Shown one piece after another: positions 9,879 through 18,148 of a stretch of 58,997 bases of DNA. Position 1 is the first letter of the stretch, and each line of letters starts with the position of its first letter. The position numbers and the translations under genes were made by a program. The stretch comes from JAGPUQ01 sp041594335 (lineage in GTDB: Bacteria; Pseudomonadota; Gammaproteobacteria; Pseudomonadales; Porticoccaceae), in contig JBFHML010000009.1 in NCBI GenBank assembly GCA_041594335.1, positions 1 through 58,997 of the forward strand, read 5' to 3'. Under the pieces are notes generated by a model that was not told where the DNA came from, ran no database searches, and saw only the letters and a list, made by a program, of their open reading frames with translations.

Positions 9879-11018
9879 TCAGTGCGGCGTTTCGGTTTCC
9901 GGTTCCGGGTCCGGTTCCAGTGTCAGGGAGAGGCCGGCGTCGGATAGGGCTGATCCGGGTGGCGAGTCGAGCTGGATCTTGAGCCGCAAGTTGTTCACCG
10001 AGTCAGCGTTCTGTAGCGCTTCCTGGAGCGAGATACGCCCGTCCTTGTAGAGCTGGTAGAGCGCGGTATCGAACGTCTGCATGCCCTGGGTGGTGGATTT
10101 CTCCATGACTTCTTTGATGTCGTCGATCTTGCCATTTTTGATCAGGTCGCAGACTCGCGGCGTACCGAGCAGAATCTCGATGGCGGCGGCGCGCTTGCCG
10201 TCGACGGTGGGAATGAGGCGCTGGGAGACGATGCCGCGCAGGTTCAGCGAAAGGTCGAGGAACAGTTGTTTGTGGCGATCCTCGGGGAAGAAATTGACGA
10301 TCCGGTCCAGGGCCTGATTGGCGTTGTTGGCGTGCAGAGTCGAGAGACATAGGTGACCGGTCTCGGCGAACGCCAAGGCGTGCTCCATGGTCTCGCGGCT
10401 GCGGATCTCGCCGATGAGGATGACGTCTGGGGCCTGGCGCAGGGTGTTGTGCAGTGCGTCCTCGTAGCTGGCCGTATCGATGCCCACTTCACGTTGATTG
10501 ACGATGCTGCGTTTGTGGCGATGGACGAATTCCACCGGATCTTCGATCGTGATGATATGGCCTGCGGCGTTGCTGTTCCGAAAGTCGATCAGCGATGCCA
10601 GCGAAGTAGACTTGCCGGATCCGGTACCGCCGACGAACAGCACCAGACCGCGCTTTTGCATCACCAGCTTGGGCAGGGTATCGGGCAGGCCCAGGCTGCG
10701 GTAGTCGGGGATCTCGGTTTTGATGGTGCGAATCACCATCGCAGTGTCGCCCCGCTGGCGAAAAATATTGACCCGAAAACGCCCGATGCCCGGTTCGGAC
10801 AGCGCCAGATTCATTTCGGGTCGGCGCTCGAACTCGGCGCGCTGTTCAGCGTCCATGATGCCGTTGGCCAAGGCCTTGATCGTTGCAGAATCGAGGGGAT
10901 TTTCGCCGATCTGGGTCAACTTTCCCTGCACCTTCATGCTCGGTGCAGCGCCGGTTGAAAAATAGAGATCGGAACCATCCTGCTCGACAATGGCGCGCAA
11001 AAACGTCTGGAGTTCCAC
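9879..11018 (-). CDS. pilU: Type IV pilus retraction ATPase, PilU
   Basis: A 379-residue PilT/PilU-family hexameric ATPase on the cytoplasmic side of the pilus machine. Walker A is GGTGSGKST, the Asp box is TIEDPVEF, Walker B is DVILIGEIRS, and the His box is LSTLHANNANQ. The N-terminus MELQTFLRAIVEQDGSDLYF and an acidic, Pro-rich C-terminal tail favour PilU over PilT. PilU assists PilT in powerful retraction and usually sits next to it. Here pilT is not adjacent; an acyl-CoA dehydrogenase lies downstream and the liu operon upstream. The 215-bp gap from 9664 to 9878 shows nothing recognisable. Confidence 0.88.
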   Translation of the reverse strand: MELQTFLRAIVEQDGSDLYFSTGAAPSMKVQGKLTQIGENPLDSATIKALANGIMDAEQRAEFERRPEMNLALSEPGIGRFRVNIFRQRGDTAMVIRTIKTEIPDYRSLGLPDTLPKLVMQKRGLVLFVGGTGSGKSTSLASLIDFRNSNAAGHIITIEDPVEFVHRHKRSIVNQREVGIDTASYEDALHNTLRQAPDVILIGEIRSRETMEHALAFAETGHLCLSTLHANNANQALDRIVNFFPEDRHKQLFLDLSLNLRGIVSQRLIPTVDGKRAAAIEILLGTPRVCDLIKNGKIDDIKEVMEKSTTQGMQTFDTALYQLYKDGRISLQEALQNADSVNNLRLKIQLDSPPGSALSDAGLSLTLEPDPEPETETPH

Positions 11019-11106
11019 GTCAATTCCTTGGCGATACTACGAGTGTGGGCAGGGTAGCAAAGACCGGGGCGCACCCCGTGTGAGCTATCTCACAGAGCGC
11101 GCCAAA

Positions 11107-11134
11107 GTCGGCCCCAGCGGTCGCTGGGGCCGAC
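11107..11134 (-). terminator. Rho-independent-like terminator of the liu operon
   Basis: A perfect 13-bp inverted repeat, GTCGGCCCCAGCG (11107-11119) and CGCTGGGGCCGAC (11122-11134). Read on the minus strand it is followed by TTTGG. It lies 16 bp past the stop of the carboxylase alpha gene and before pilU, where an end to the liu transcript is expected. The U tract is short but the stem is very strong. Confidence 0.72.
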
Positions 11135-11149
11135 GAATAGCCAGGTGGT

Positions 11150-13147
11150 TCAGCTGTCCGTCGTCTCGAAGCGGACCAACTCGGCGCCGCCGTCGACCAG
11201 ATCACCCTCGGCGTAGAAGAGTTCTGTGATCACACCGTCGGCGGGTGCTCGAATACTGTGTTCCATCTTCATGGCTTCGAGCACCACGAGCACGTCACCT
11301 TTCGTTACCTGCGCGCCCGAGGTCACCCGTACGGCTATGACAGTGCCGTTCATCGGCGCGGTCAGTGCACCCTCGTCTTCTTCGTCCGCGCTGTCTCCTG
11401 CGGCCTTCGCCTCACTAAAGTGCATGACCCCATCTTGGGTAAACAGGCTGTTGCCGTTTTCGTAGCTGGCGACCGTCACTGATCGGCGGTGGCCATCCAG
11501 GCTGGCGTGCAGGCATTCGCCCTCCAGTGTGCCGGCGACGCGTGTTTGGCCCAACTCGCTTTCGACGAGGTAATGGTCGCCTGCGATGGTGGCGGTGAGG
11601 CACAGCTCCCGAGTGCCGATCATCAGCCGCAGTTCCTGGCGTGCCGATTCGTTGCAGCGCCAGCCACGTGCACTGTGCCACGGAGACCAGGGGTCGACCG
11701 TGGTCGAGGCGAAAGCGGCGGTAGCGCGCTCTTGTCGTAACAGCAAGTAGAGCGCTGCGAGAGCCACCAGATCGGCGTCGGTTGCCGCCGCCGGGCGGAA
11801 AATCTGCTCGCGGTGGTGTTCGATAAAGCTGGTGTCTAGATCGGCTGCGCGAAACGCGGGCACCGTAATCAGATTGTAGAGAAATTCTACATTGGTGGTC
11901 GTGCCGGCAATGCGGTAGTCGCGCAACGCCCGCGCGAGCCGTGTCAGCGCCCGATCGCGGTCTTCGTCCCATACGATCAGCTTGGCGATCATGGGATCGT
12001 AGTGCACGCTGATCGTATCACCTTGCAGCACTCCCGTATCCACGCGCACGTGTGTCGATTCTTCCGGGGGCTGCAGAAAGGCCAGGGTGCCGGTAGCCGG
12101 GAGAAAGTCCTGCTCCGGATCTTCGGCGTAAATACGCGCTTCAAAGGCGTGGCCGTGGATAGCGAGTTGGTCCTGAGCGAGGGGCAGAGGCTCGTCTGCT
12201 GCAACCCGAAGCTGCCATTCCACCAGATCCTGCCCGGTGATCATTTCGGTCACGGGGTGTTCGACCTGGAGGCGGGTATTCATTTCCATGAAATAAAAAG
12301 CGTCGTCCGTGTCGAGCAGGAATTCGACAGTGCCGGCACCGCGATAGCCGATGGCGCGCGCCGCAGTTACTGCGGCCTCGCCCATCTGGGCGCGCACGAC
12401 CGGAGAGAGCCCAGGCGCCGGCGCTTCCTCGATGACTTTCTGGTGACGGCGTTGCAGCGAGCAATCACGCTCGAACAGATACACGGCGTTGTCGTGCGCG
12501 TCACAGAAGACCTGGATTTCGACATGGCGCGGGCGCGTCAGGTATTTCTCGACCAACATGGCGTCGTCGCCAAAACTGCTCTGCGCTTCCCGCCGTGCCG
12601 CAGCCAGCGCTTCATCGAATTCGGCGGCGCTGCCGACTACGCGCATGCCTTTGCCGCCGCCGCCGGCGGTGGCCTTGAGCAATACGGGGTAACCGATGGC
12701 GTCTGCGGCCCCGCGCAGGGCCGAATCGTCCTGGCTCTCTCCGTGGTAACCGGGGACCAGGGGAACCCCAGCCGCTTCCATCAGCCGCTTGGCGGCGGAC
12801 TTCGAGCCCATGGCCGCGATTGCATTGGCCGGTGGGCCGATGAAGGTGATGCCGGCTTTGGCGCAGTCGGTGGCAAAAGCGGCATTCTCGGAAAGAAAAC
12901 CGTAACCGGGATGGATCGCCTGGGCGCCCGTCTGCTGGGCGGCAGCAATGATCCGGTCGGCGCGCAGATAAGATTCGCGTGCCGGTGCCGGGCCGATGGG
13001 CACTGCCTCATCGGCCAGGGTTACATGGAGGGCATGACGATCGGCGTCTGAGTAGACGGCGACGGTATGGATGCCCAGTCGGCGTGCGGTGCGAATCACG
13101 CGGCAGGCGATTTCGCCGCGGTTGGCAATCAGGATTTTCTCGAACAT
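11150..13147 (-). CDS. liuD: Methylcrotonyl-CoA carboxylase, biotin-containing alpha subunit
   Basis: 665 residues: biotin carboxylase domain at about 1-450, linker, then a C-terminal biotinyl domain. The start MFEKILIANRGEIACRVIRT and the ATP loop KATAGGGGKGMR are typical, and FMEMNTRLQVEHPVTEMITG is the carboxylase active-site block. The biotin site is intact (VLEAMKMEHSI, the Lys being biotinylated). With the beta subunit 31 bp upstream it would carboxylate 3-methylcrotonyl-CoA, step 3 of leucine catabolism after transamination and decarboxylation. Geranyl-CoA carboxylase (AtuF) is a close relative and cannot be fully excluded. The isovaleryl-CoA dehydrogenase in the same operon favours the leucine role. 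Confidence 0.88.
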   Translation of the reverse strand: MFEKILIANRGEIACRVIRTARRLGIHTVAVYSDADRHALHVTLADEAVPIGPAPARESYLRADRIIAAAQQTGAQAIHPGYGFLSENAAFATDCAKAGITFIGPPANAIAAMGSKSAAKRLMEAAGVPLVPGYHGESQDDSALRGAADAIGYPVLLKATAGGGGKGMRVVGSAAEFDEALAAARREAQSSFGDDAMLVEKYLTRPRHVEIQVFCDAHDNAVYLFERDCSLQRRHQKVIEEAPAPGLSPVVRAQMGEAAVTAARAIGYRGAGTVEFLLDTDDAFYFMEMNTRLQVEHPVTEMITGQDLVEWQLRVAADEPLPLAQDQLAIHGHAFEARIYAEDPEQDFLPATGTLAFLQPPEESTHVRVDTGVLQGDTISVHYDPMIAKLIVWDEDRDRALTRLARALRDYRIAGTTTNVEFLYNLITVPAFRAADLDTSFIEHHREQIFRPAAATDADLVALAALYLLLRQERATAAFASTTVDPWSPWHSARGWRCNESARQELRLMIGTRELCLTATIAGDHYLVESELGQTRVAGTLEGECLHASLDGHRRSVTVASYENGNSLFTQDGVMHFSEAKAAGDSADEEDEGALTAPMNGTVIAVRVTSGAQVTKGDVLVVLEAMKMEHSIRAPADGVITELFYAEGDLVDGGAELVRFETTDS

Positions 13148-13178
13148 GGATGCAGATCTCCGGTCTCGGCCGCGGGGC

Positions 13179-14786
13179 TCACATGCGGAACACGCCGAAG
13201 CGCGATTCCTCGATGGGGCGGTTGAGGGAGGCGGAGATGCCGAGTGCCAGAACCATGCGGCTCTCGGCGGGGTCGATGATACCGTCGTCCCAAATGCGCG
13301 CCGAGGCGTAGTAGGGATGGCCTTGGCGGTCGTACAATTCGATCGTGGGGCGTTTGAATGCTGCCTCCTCTTCCGCGCTCCAGGTTTCTCCGCGCGCTTC
13401 CATCTGTTCCCGCTTGACCTGAGCCAGCACCCCCGCCGCCTGTTCGCCGCCCATCACGGAGATGCGGGCGTTGGGCCACATGAATAGTAGCCGGGGGTCG
13501 TAGGAGCGACCGCACATGCCATAGTTACCGGCGCCGAAGGAGCCGCCGATGATCAAGGTGAATTTGGGGACTTGCGCACAGGAAACTGCAGTGACCATCT
13601 TGGCGCCATGCTTGGCAATGCCGCCGGCCTCGTATTGACGGCCGACCATGAAGCCGGTGATGTTTTGCAGAAAAACCAGTGGAATTTTGCGCTGCGCACA
13701 AAGCTCGATGAAATGTGCGCCTTTTTGCGCGGATTCGCTGAACAAGATGCCGTTATTGCCCAGGATTCCTACGGGATAACCGTGAATGCGCGCGAACCCG
13801 CACACCAACGTGGTGCCGAACAGGGCCTTGAATTCGTCAAATTCGGAATCGTCGACGATGCGCGCAATGATTTCGCGGACATCGTAGGGTTGGCGTGGAT
13901 CGCGCGGCACGATTCCGTGGATCTCTGTTGGGTCGTAGCGTGGCGGCGCCGGGGGCCGCAGGTCCATATGGAGGGGCTTGACGCGGTTGAGGCGCGCCAC
14001 GGCCTGCCGGGCGAGTTGCAGCGCATGGCGATCGTCGCGTGCGTAATGATCCGTGACACCAGAAGTCCGGCAGTGCACATCGGCTCCGCCGAGATCTTCG
14101 GCACTGACGATCTCGCCAGTTGCTGCGCGGACCAGTGGTGGGCCGCCGAGAAAGATGGTGCCCTGCTGGCGTACGATGATGGATTCATCGGCCATTGACG
14201 GCAGATAAGCGCCCCCGGCGGTGCACGAACCCATTACCACGGCAATTTGGGGGATGCCCTTGGAAGACATCACCGCCTCATTGTAGAAGCTGCGGCCGAA
14301 ATGATTGCGATCCGGGAAGACCTCGGACTGCATGGGCAAGAATGCACCGCCGGAGTCGACCAGATAGATGCAGGGTAGGTGATTTTCCTCGGCAATGGTC
14401 TGTGCGCGGAGCTGCTTGGTAACCGTGAGCGGGTAGTAGGTGCCGCCCTTGACGGTGGCATCATTGCAGATGATTACGCACTCTTGCCCGGACACCCGGC
14501 CGATACCCGTGATGATGCCGGCACCGGGGACAAAGTCGTCGTAGGTCTCCCAAGCGGCGAGTTGGGAAAACTCGAGAAAAGGCGCTCCAGGATCGAGCAA
14601 TGTTTGGACCCGGTCACGCGGCAGTAGCTTGCCGCGGGCGAGATGGCGTTGTTGCGATTTTTCGCCACCGCCCTGCTTGATCAGTTCCACCTTTTCGCGC
14701 AGGTCGTCGAGCAACCCCGCCATGTGGCGGCAGTTTTCCTGGAAGTCCTCGCTTCGCGTGTTGAGCTTGGATTGGATGACCGGCAT
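13179..14786 (-). CDS. liuB: Methylcrotonyl-CoA carboxylase, carboxyltransferase beta subunit
   Basis: 535 residues, the usual length for MCC beta. The two crotonase-fold halves carry LVDSGGAFLPMQSEVFPD, MGSCTAGGAYLPSMADE, LQNITGFMVGRQYE and GGSFGAGNYGMCGRSYDPR, all characteristic of MCC/geranyl-CoA carboxyltransferases. It transfers carboxyl from biotin to the acyl-CoA gamma carbon. The start MPVIQSKLNTRSEDFQENCR is 4 bp after the SDR stop, so translation is probably coupled. It is followed 31 bp later by the alpha subunit. Confidence 0.92.
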   Translation of the reverse strand: MPVIQSKLNTRSEDFQENCRHMAGLLDDLREKVELIKQGGGEKSQQRHLARGKLLPRDRVQTLLDPGAPFLEFSQLAAWETYDDFVPGAGIITGIGRVSGQECVIICNDATVKGGTYYPLTVTKQLRAQTIAEENHLPCIYLVDSGGAFLPMQSEVFPDRNHFGRSFYNEAVMSSKGIPQIAVVMGSCTAGGAYLPSMADESIIVRQQGTIFLGGPPLVRAATGEIVSAEDLGGADVHCRTSGVTDHYARDDRHALQLARQAVARLNRVKPLHMDLRPPAPPRYDPTEIHGIVPRDPRQPYDVREIIARIVDDSEFDEFKALFGTTLVCGFARIHGYPVGILGNNGILFSESAQKGAHFIELCAQRKIPLVFLQNITGFMVGRQYEAGGIAKHGAKMVTAVSCAQVPKFTLIIGGSFGAGNYGMCGRSYDPRLLFMWPNARISVMGGEQAAGVLAQVKREQMEARGETWSAEEEAAFKRPTIELYDRQGHPYYASARIWDDGIIDPAESRMVLALGISASLNRPIEESRFGVFRM

Positions 14787-14790
14787 GGTG

Positions 14791-15681
14791 TCAGGATTCC
14801 CGTTGCAGGATTTTGGGGAAGGTGGCGCGGTGGAAGCCGTCGTACGCCGCGTTATTGCGCTGGGCGCGCTGGATTTTGCGCCCCAGTGGTGAGCTCAGAC
14901 ACAGTGAGCTGCCACCATCGACTTTCAGGGTGGCGCCGTTGATGTAGCTTGCGCCTTCCGATAGCAGAAAGCACACCGCTGAACTGACCTCAGATTCGGT
15001 GCCTACGCGGTTCAGCGGGACAGATTCGTGGAAATGCGGGATGCATTCGAGCATCTCTGGATCCTCGTAGGTGTCGAGGCCGGAGGAGGCGAGATACCCG
15101 GGCGCCACGGCGTTCACTCGCACGCCAGCGTAAGCCCACTCGACCGCCATGGTCATGGTGAGGTTTTCCATTCCGGCCCGCGCCGCTCCGGAGTGGGCCA
15201 TGCGTGGCATGCCCCCAAAGTAGTCAGCGGTAATATTGACGATATTGCCGCCGTGCTCCTTCATCGAGCGCAAGAACACGGCTTTGGAAACCAAAAAGCC
15301 ACCGAGCAGATTGGTGCGCACCACGGCCAAGAAGCCGTTCGCACTGATCTTTTCGAGGTCGGCGGGGAATTGTCCCCCGGCGTTGTTGACTAGCCCGTGG
15401 ATGGGACCGTGGTCGGCGATCAGCCGTTCGACTGCGGTATTGACCGCGGCGTCGTCGCGGATGTCGGCGCAGGCGTAATCGCAGGTTACTCCGGGGTTAT
15501 CGGCTTCGATCTCTGTCTTGACGGTGGCGAGTTTTTCCTCCGTGCGACCGATCATCAGCACGCGCGCTCCGAGCGCGGCCAATTCGTGGGCGGTGCAGCG
15601 GCCAAAGCCGCTGCCGGCACCGGTGACCAGCAGGGTCTTGTCGGCGAACAGATCGGGTTTGAAAACCGAGTGGTAGGGCAT
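14791..15681 (-). CDS. SDR oxidoreductase, PECR/2-enoyl-CoA reductase-like, in liu operon
   Basis: 296 residues from the ATG at 15681 (MPYHSVFKPDLF, with GGGGGA upstream). The cofactor loop is TGAGSGFG, then NNAGG. Instead of the normal SDR Tyr-x3-Lys, the active-site region reads NITADYFGGMPRMAHSGAAR followed by AGMENLT. That HSGAARAG form is typical of peroxisomal trans-2-enoyl-CoA reductase (PECR)-like SDRs, so an acyl-CoA substrate is likely. It lies between isovaleryl-CoA dehydrogenase and the MCC beta subunit, with spacers of 45 and 4 bp. Standard Pseudomonas liuABCDE has no SDR, but the acyclic-terpene atu cluster has two (AtuB, AtuG). Exact reaction unknown. Confidence 0.82.
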   Translation of the reverse strand: MPYHSVFKPDLFADKTLLVTGAGSGFGRCTAHELAALGARVLMIGRTEEKLATVKTEIEADNPGVTCDYACADIRDDAAVNTAVERLIADHGPIHGLVNNAGGQFPADLEKISANGFLAVVRTNLLGGFLVSKAVFLRSMKEHGGNIVNITADYFGGMPRMAHSGAARAGMENLTMTMAVEWAYAGVRVNAVAPGYLASSGLDTYEDPEMLECIPHFHESVPLNRVGTESEVSSAVCFLLSEGASYINGATLKVDGGSSLCLSSPLGRKIQRAQRNNAAYDGFHRATFPKILQRES

Positions 15682-15726
15682 GCGGTATTCCCCCCGTGCG
15701 CAGCGCACGTCGTCTTGTGATTGTAG

Positions 15727-16896
15727 TTAGCGGGTTTCGGCGAACAGTTCCCGGCCGACCAACATGCGGCGAATTTCCGAGGTGCCTGCGCCAATTTCGT
15801 AGAGTTTGGCGTCGCGTAAGAGGCGGCCAGTTGGGTAGTCATTGATATAGCCGTTACCGCCCAGGCATTGGATGGCCTGCAGCGCCATTTGGGTGGCGCG
15901 TTCCGCGGTGTAGAGGATCACCGCGGCGGCATCTTTACGCGAATCCTCGCCGCGATCGCAGGCTTTAGCCACCGCGTAGAGGTAGGCGCGCGAGGTATTG
16001 ATGTCCACGTACATGTCGGCGAGCTTGCCCTGCATAAACTGGAATTCGCCGATCGGTTGGTCGAACTGGCGGCGTTCATGCAAATAGGGCAGGACGATAT
16101 CCAGGCAGGCCTGCATGATGCCGACTGGACCCCCGGAGAGTACCGTGCGCTCGTAGTCCAGCCCGGACATCAGCACGCGGACGCCTTCATTCTCGCGACC
16201 GAGAACGTTTTCGGCGGGTACTTCGCAATCCTCGAAGACCAGCTCGCCGGTGTTGGAGCCGCGCATGCCCAGTTTGTCGAGTTTCTGGGCGCGAGAGAAA
16301 CCGGGGAAGTCTCGTTCGACGATAAAGGCAGTGATACCCCGGGAGCCCGCGTCGGGCTGGGTCTTGGCGTAGATCACATAGACGTCGGCGTCGGGGCCAT
16401 TGGTGATCCACATCTTGTTGCCGTTGAGAACGAAACGATCCCCTTTGCGTTCGGCGCGCAGCTTCATGCTGACCACGTCGGATCCTGCTCCGGGCTCGCT
16501 CATTGCCAGGGCGCCGATATGCTCGCCGGAGCAGAGGCGGGGCAAATATCGCGCTTTTTGTTCCGGGGAGCCGTTCTTACGGATCTGGTTGACGCACAGG
16601 TTAGAATGGGCCCCGTAGGAGAGCCCCACCGAGGCCGACGCTCGGGAGATCTCTTCCATGGCGACCACATGGGCCAGATAACCCATGCCGGAGCCGCCGA
16701 ACTCTTCTTCTACGGTGACACCGAGCAGACCCAGGTCGCCGAATTTGCGCCAGAGGTCGTGCGGAAATTCGTTGTTGCGGTCGATGACCTCGGCGCGCGG
16801 CGCGATCTCCTGTTGGGCGAAGCGGTGCACTGCCTCGCGTAGCTGATCGACATCGGGTCCGAGATCAAAATTGAAATTTTTGAACGCAGCTGTCAT
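15727..16896 (-). CDS. liuA: Isovaleryl-CoA dehydrogenase
   Basis: 389 residues, first gene of the minus-strand operon. SGLDYERTVLSGGPVGIMQ carries the Glu that is the catalytic base specific to isovaleryl-CoA dehydrogenases. The C-terminal block IGAGTSEIRRMLVGREL has Gly where MCAD has Glu, as expected for this subgroup. MSEPGAGSDVVSM and GGNGYINDYPTGRLLRDAK are the FAD and substrate motifs. It oxidises isovaleryl-CoA to 3-methylcrotonyl-CoA, passing electrons to ETF; the downstream carboxylase uses that product. The 73-bp spacer upstream, to the end of the multicopper oxidase gene, shows no clear promoter. Confidence 0.92.
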   Translation of the reverse strand: MTAAFKNFNFDLGPDVDQLREAVHRFAQQEIAPRAEVIDRNNEFPHDLWRKFGDLGLLGVTVEEEFGGSGMGYLAHVVAMEEISRASASVGLSYGAHSNLCVNQIRKNGSPEQKARYLPRLCSGEHIGALAMSEPGAGSDVVSMKLRAERKGDRFVLNGNKMWITNGPDADVYVIYAKTQPDAGSRGITAFIVERDFPGFSRAQKLDKLGMRGSNTGELVFEDCEVPAENVLGRENEGVRVLMSGLDYERTVLSGGPVGIMQACLDIVLPYLHERRQFDQPIGEFQFMQGKLADMYVDINTSRAYLYAVAKACDRGEDSRKDAAAVILYTAERATQMALQAIQCLGGNGYINDYPTGRLLRDAKLYEIGAGTSEIRRMLVGRELFAETR

Positions 16897-16969
16897 GGCA
16901 ATCCCGCGGGGCTTGGCCGCGGGACTATAACCAAGCTGGACGCTGCCGGCAATTTCCCGTCGACGCCGG

Positions 16970-17956
16970 TCAATCTCGAGGTGGCTGTTGGGGTCTCACG
17001 GTCCAACGTGTCTTCATACCCGCCGAGATGTGGTCGCCGACGTGGCAGTGATACAGCCAGGTTCCTGGGTTGTCGGCGACCATGTCCACCGACACCATCG
17101 AGGCGGGTAGTAGCTCCACCACGTCCGTTCGGTGGCCTCTGGTGAGTACCGTTTCTCCGTGCCAGTGGGCGGTATGTAGATCCACTTCTGATCCCAGCGC
17201 TACCAGGTGCCAGCGCACTCGTTCTCCCTCGATGGCTTCGAGTCCGCGCAGGTTGCCGAAGATGTAGCCGTTCATCGCGTGCATGAGGCCGCCTTCCGCG
17301 CCATCCTCTTCATCGAAGACCATGAATAGGGTGGTGAAGTCTCGGTCTACGTCGGTGGGTCGCGGGTCTTGCGGCGACCGCGACATGCCCTTGCGGGTGA
17401 CCACGATGGTGCCGATCAGGCCGCGGTTGATGTCGGCCACCGCATCGAAGTGAGAGTGGTACAGCCAGACGATGGACGAAGGATCGGCAGGTCCTGGCCC
17501 GGAGCCTTCGTCCAAGTGCCAGGTGTAGGTAAAGGAGGAGCCGGGGGGGACAATGCCCCCCGCACCGCGGTGGTCGGCGCCGTCGTTGTCCTCGTCGTAC
17601 CGCACGCCGTGAGGGTGCATCGAAAGCGGTAATTCGGTGCGATTGCGAAAGTGCACCTTCAGGGTATCGCCGACCTCGCCGCGCAACTCGGGCCCCAGAA
17701 TGCCGCGCGACAGCGGGTGGGACAGGGGCTGCTGATAAGTGCCATCGGTATAGCCGATAAACCGATATTTGGCATACCGCGTCTGCTCTCCCCATGGCCC
17801 GAGATCGACGCCGGGGTGCAGGAGGTTGCCGGCAGGCGCGTAATCCCACTCCACGGGCTCTGCTGCCACCCAATACTCTCGCAGCTGTCCACTGGCATTG
17901 GCCGCCAAAGGCGCGATACAGAGCAGTAGTGACCAAGATAGGCGCAGCACGTTCAT
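16970..17956 (-). CDS. Exported two-domain multicopper oxidase (possible ferroxidase)
   Basis: 328 residues from the ATG at 17956, which has a good GGAG site and opens a signal peptide (MNVLRLSWSLLLCIAPLAANA). The frame extends to 18046, but that N-terminus is not signal-like. The four copper-binding motifs are present: SMHPHG, WLYHSHFD, HTAHWHGE and LYHCHVGDHISAGM. The last supplies Cys, His and an axial Met for the type 1 copper. The size fits two cupredoxin domains (small laccase-like). It is divergent from a porin, FMN-binding and PepSY gene set across a 192-bp spacer with a Fur-like site. That context suggests metal oxidation, perhaps Fe(II), in the periplasm, but the substrate is not shown by the sequence. 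Confidence 0.85.
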   Translation of the reverse strand: MNVLRLSWSLLLCIAPLAANASGQLREYWVAAEPVEWDYAPAGNLLHPGVDLGPWGEQTRYAKYRFIGYTDGTYQQPLSHPLSRGILGPELRGEVGDTLKVHFRNRTELPLSMHPHGVRYDEDNDGADHRGAGGIVPPGSSFTYTWHLDEGSGPGPADPSSIVWLYHSHFDAVADINRGLIGTIVVTRKGMSRSPQDPRPTDVDRDFTTLFMVFDEEDGAEGGLMHAMNGYIFGNLRGLEAIEGERVRWHLVALGSEVDLHTAHWHGETVLTRGHRTDVVELLPASMVSVDMVADNPGTWLYHCHVGDHISAGMKTRWTVRPQQPPRD

Positions 17957-18015
17957 GGGGGGCAGCTCCGAAACAAGTGGCGGCGGCATTGTACCGAGGG
18001 CCGCAAAGTTTCGGC

Positions 18016-18057
18016 AAATGATAATTAGTTGTATTTGTATTCTCATCTGGGTAGACT
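18016..18057 (+). promoter_or_regulatory. Candidate Fur-like site over a sigma-70 promoter
   Basis: AAATGATAATTAGTTGTATT (from 18016) contains TGATAAT, an exact left half of the Fur 7-1-7 consensus; the right half (AGTTGTA) is weak. It overlaps the -35 of a plausible promoter for the porin: TTGTAT (18029-18034), 17-bp spacer, TAGACT (18052-18057). The site also lies 60 bp upstream of the divergent multicopper oxidase. Fur control is an inference from this half-site and the gene content. Confidence 0.45.
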
Positions 18058-18148
18058 GCGTCGCCGCGCATCCCAGTGGATGCCAACCCGGTTTGTAGCG
18101 TCACGCCCCGGCATCTACTTCAACCGACACAACAAGAGGAAATTCGTC

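Noticed and set aside
12002..13051. 349-codon plus-strand open frame
   Set aside because: Antisense shadow of the biotin carboxylase domain of liuD.
14791..15681. SDR as methylglutaconyl-CoA hydratase substitute (LiuC)
   Set aside because: It has a nucleotide-binding Rossmann loop and no crotonase fold; it cannot be LiuC.
18029..18148. Upstream extension of the porin frame as coding
   Set aside because: It covers the promoter and Fur-like site, and the signal peptide begins at 18149 with a clear ribosome binding site.
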